Origin: DATGKD01 sp035294855
Lineage (GTDB): Bacteria; Actinomycetota; Acidimicrobiia; Acidimicrobiales; UBA8190
DNA length: 13,482 bases
Reading direction: 5' to 3'
NCBI GenBank assembly: GCA_035294855.1
Contig: DATGKD010000156.1
Location: 1-13,482 of the forward strand
A program made the position numbers and the translations under genes. Within the stretch, counting starts at the first letter, position 1; every line of letters starts with the position of its first letter. The notes under the pieces are model-generated. The model worked only from the letters and a program-made list of their open reading frames with translations, was not told the DNA's origin and did not search any database. Shown in pieces: positions 12,124 to 13,482 of this stretch.

Positions 12124-12690
12124 TCAGCAGCCCTGCGGGGTTCCCGACTTGCCCTCGGTCTGGTTGAAGAGCCCGAGCAGCACGCAGATCGTCACCTTGG
12201 CCACCAACCACTTTCCGTTCTGGAAGGTCGCGTACCCCGTGTTGTTGGGCAGGATCGCCGCGCCGTTGGTGCCGTTGATGTCGTAGTTCACGGCCGCGCA
12301 CGGTGTCGGGACGTGCTTGGACGTGCAGGTGGAGTCGCTCACCACCGACGCGCTGTGGACCGTGGCGCCCGCCGACGAGCTCGAGATGGGCGCCGCCAGG
12401 GCCTGCGACATCGCTGTCTTCAGGGTGGCCCCGTCCTGGATGACCGCCACCTTGGCGTTGACGTCCTTGTTCGCCAGGTTGAACAAGGTGTTGTACGAGG
12501 TCGAGACGTCGGTCTGCACGGTGGCGGGGTTGTAGGTCACGGTCGTCGCCGAGTTGCCCCCGCTGCTGCACGCGGCGATCGCGATCGCCATGGCGCCCAG
12601 GAGCGCCCCCACGGTGGTGCGGCCGGGCCGCCTCGGGACCCGCTGCCGGTACGCCCGGGGCGTGTCACTGCGTTGCGCTGCGCGCGTCAT
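12124..12690 (-). CDS. Lipoprotein with possible MTB12/NTF2-like domain
   Basis: The 188-aa protein begins at ATG 12690, with GGGAG about 7-8 nt upstream on the minus strand. The N-region is long and basic (residues 2-24), then a hydrophobic stretch VGALLGAMAIAIAAC ends in a lipobox I-A-A-C with lipidation at Cys41. Residues 42-50 are a Ser/Gly tether. The mature domain has an alpha helix start (TSYNTLFNLANKDVNAKVAVIQDG), then strands ending in YATFQNGKWLVAKVTICVLL. This order (helices, then a final F-x-N-G-x-W-x-V-x strand) resembles the low-molecular-weight antigen MTB12 NTF2-like fold. Four further cysteines (in STCTS, TPCAA, TICVL and the C-terminal QGC) could form disulfides outside the membrane. 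An upstream in-frame ATG at 12771 is less likely. Function unknown. Confidence 0.85.
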   Translation of the reverse strand: MTRAAQRSDTPRAYRQRVPRRPGRTTVGALLGAMAIAIAACSSGGNSATTVTYNPATVQTDVSTSYNTLFNLANKDVNAKVAVIQDGATLKTAMSQALAAPISSSSAGATVHSASVVSDSTCTSKHVPTPCAAVNYDINGTNGAAILPNNTGYATFQNGKWLVAKVTICVLLGLFNQTEGKSGTPQGC

Positions 12691-12715
12691 GTGTCTTCTC
12701 CCTTGTCTCCGCCTG

Positions 12716-12735
12716 CTCGAGGTCCCCCACTCGAG
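12716..12735. promoter_or_regulatory. Paired CTCGAG palindromes upstream of the lipoprotein
   Basis: CTCGAG occurs at 12716-12721 and 12730-12735, a 14-bp period, 26 nt upstream of the lipoprotein start. Because each hexamer is itself palindromic, the pair is both a direct and an inverted repeat. It could be an operator or a 5'-leader hairpin that loops out GTCCCCCA; it could also be chance. Confidence 0.3.
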
Positions 12736-12796
12736 ATCCGCCGTTGTGCCAGGCCGGCCTGCGCTGACCACCTGGGTCGTGCCCGAAGGCTGCCAG

Positions 12797-12802
12797 AGGT
12801 TA
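12797..12802 (-). promoter_or_regulatory. Weak candidate -10 box for the lipoprotein gene
   Basis: TAACCT on the minus strand (12802-12797) fits TAnnnT in an otherwise GC-rich gap. It would give a leader of about 100 nt that includes the paired CTCGAG sites. No good -35 is visible 16-18 nt upstream. Confidence 0.25.
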
Positions 12803-12818
12803 ACCGCGCCGGGCCATA

Positions 12819-12836
12819 CCTGACATCTCCGTCAGG
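12819..12836 (-). terminator. Candidate terminator after the SDR gene
   Basis: CCTGAC (12819-12824) and GTCAGG (12831-12836) form a 6-bp stem with a 6-nt loop, 32 nt beyond the SDR stop on the minus strand. There is no T-run, so support is modest. It could instead be an operator for the lipoprotein gene. Confidence 0.4.
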
Positions 12837-12868
12837 GTCCGGGCGTCGCCGCGCCCCCTCCGGGGTCG

Positions 12869-13482
12869 TCAGGGCCCGTCGGCGGGCTCGTGGATCTCGG
12901 GATCGGGCACGATCCCGAACACCGACGGGGGGACGGCCCGCAGCACGCCGGGCATCGCCGCCTGGACGATGCCGACGGCCCGGTACCACGACGGCACGAA
13001 CACTTCGAGCCGACCCCGATCGACGGCGTCGACGACCGCGCTGGCCACCCGGCTGGCCGAGACCTTCCGCGGCCACCGGCGTTGGTAGTCCGCACCGCGG
13101 TTGTCGAAGAAGCCCGTGTCGACGGGGCCGGGATCGATGAGCGACACGCCCACGCCGGCGTGGTGCAGCTCGAGCGCGAGCGCCTGGGTGAAGCCGACGA
13201 TGGCGAACTTGGTGGCCGAGTAGGCGGCTTCCCCGGGGGCGGCGAAACGCCCCCCGACCGACGCCATGTTGACCACGTGCCCCCGGCCACGCCGCAGCAT
13301 CCCGGGGAGGACCGCCTTGGTGGCGTACACCATGCCCAGGTAGTTCACCTGCATGACGCGCTCGATGGCCGAGACCTGCATGGTGGCCACGGCGCCCGCG
13401 GCCCCGATCCCCGCGTTGTTGACGAGGATGTCGGGCGGCCCGAGCACCTGCTGCAACCCGGCGAGCGCCGTGACGACCTCGT
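12869..13482 (-). CDS. Short-chain dehydrogenase/reductase (5' end beyond window)
   Basis: About 204 C-terminal residues of a classical SDR are present; the frame is open through 13482 and the N-terminal TGxxxGxG dinucleotide motif lies outside. Visible landmarks in order are DILVNNAGIG (NNAG), ERVMQVNYLGMVYAT with the active-site Asn, VVNMASVGG (catalytic Ser), AAYSATKFAI (YxxxK catalytic Tyr and Lys) and SLIDPGPVDTGFF. A C-terminal tail of about 35 residues after VFVPSWYR is longer than minimal SDRs and contains hydrophobic AMPGVLRAVPPSVFGIV, similar to the membrane-associated tails of some lipid-acting SDRs. Substrate cannot be assigned. TTG at 13456 is an internal codon, not a start. Confidence 0.9.
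   Translation of the reverse strand, partial: EVVTALAGLQQVLGPPDILVNNAGIGAAGAVATMQVSAIERVMQVNYLGMVYATKAVLPGMLRRGRGHVVNMASVGGRFAAPGEAAYSATKFAIVGFTQALALELHHAGVGVSLIDPGPVDTGFFDNRGADYQRRWPRKVSASRVASAVVDAVDRGRLEVFVPSWYRAVGIVQAAMPGVLRAVPPSVFGIVPDPEIHEPADGP

Noticed and set aside
12313..13140. 275-aa plus-strand open frame across the lipoprotein and SDR genes
   Set aside because: It is Arg/Pro/Gly-rich shadow coding that crosses a gene boundary and is antisense to two recognisable proteins.

Overview
The window is chromosomal DNA of a high-GC bacterium (around 70% G+C by eye, many GTG starts, strong third-position G/C). The gene set and order point to an actinobacterium. The run mec-cysO-cysM-(small gene)-murI-MBL phosphodiesterase-rph-rdgB follows the Mycobacterium tuberculosis Rv1334-Rv1341 order. 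An Acidimicrobiia-type lineage is my guess from general character, not something the sequence proves. I see no phage genes, insertion sequences, CRISPR arrays or integrases.

Layout. (1) Positions 1-1052, minus strand: smpB followed by ssrA (tmRNA), the trans-translation pair, with a candidate ssrA promoter between them and a hairpin beyond the tmRNA 3' end. (2) 1167-6484, plus strand: the CysO-dependent cysteine pathway (JAMM peptidase Mec, sulfur carrier CysO, O-phosphoserine-type CysM), then a small unknown protein where mycobacteria carry the Rv1337 rhomboid gene, then murI, a metallo-beta-lactamase-fold phosphodiesterase, rph and rdgB. The MBL/rph junction overlaps (ATGA). (3) 6617-7195: a small exported protein of unknown function whose 3' end overlaps that of a convergent crotonase gene (7163-8023, minus). 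The crotonase lacks both catalytic glutamates of classical enoyl-CoA hydratase. (4) 8193-12034, plus strand: a four-gene acyl-CoA cluster of FAS1-type MaoC dehydratase, DoxX-like membrane protein, double-domain acyl-CoA dehydrogenase (745 aa) and HadB-type MaoC hydratase. Together with the crotonase this resembles beta-oxidation of a bulky (for example steroid-like) acyl-CoA, or a HadAB-type dehydratase split across an operon. (5) 12124-13482, minus strand: a lipoprotein with a possible MTB12/NTF2-like domain, then a short-chain dehydrogenase cut off by the window end. Two strong hairpins separate the convergent 12034/12124 gene ends.

Most of the window is conserved housekeeping DNA. The points most worth a second look are the fused acyl-CoA dehydrogenase, whose active-site elements are divided between its halves; the operon with split MaoC halves; the crotonase without its Glu pair; the unknown gene in the rhomboid slot; and small-scale repeats, including a perfect 15-bp tandem duplication across the doxX stop codon. 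I did not find convincing evidence for a wholly new system.
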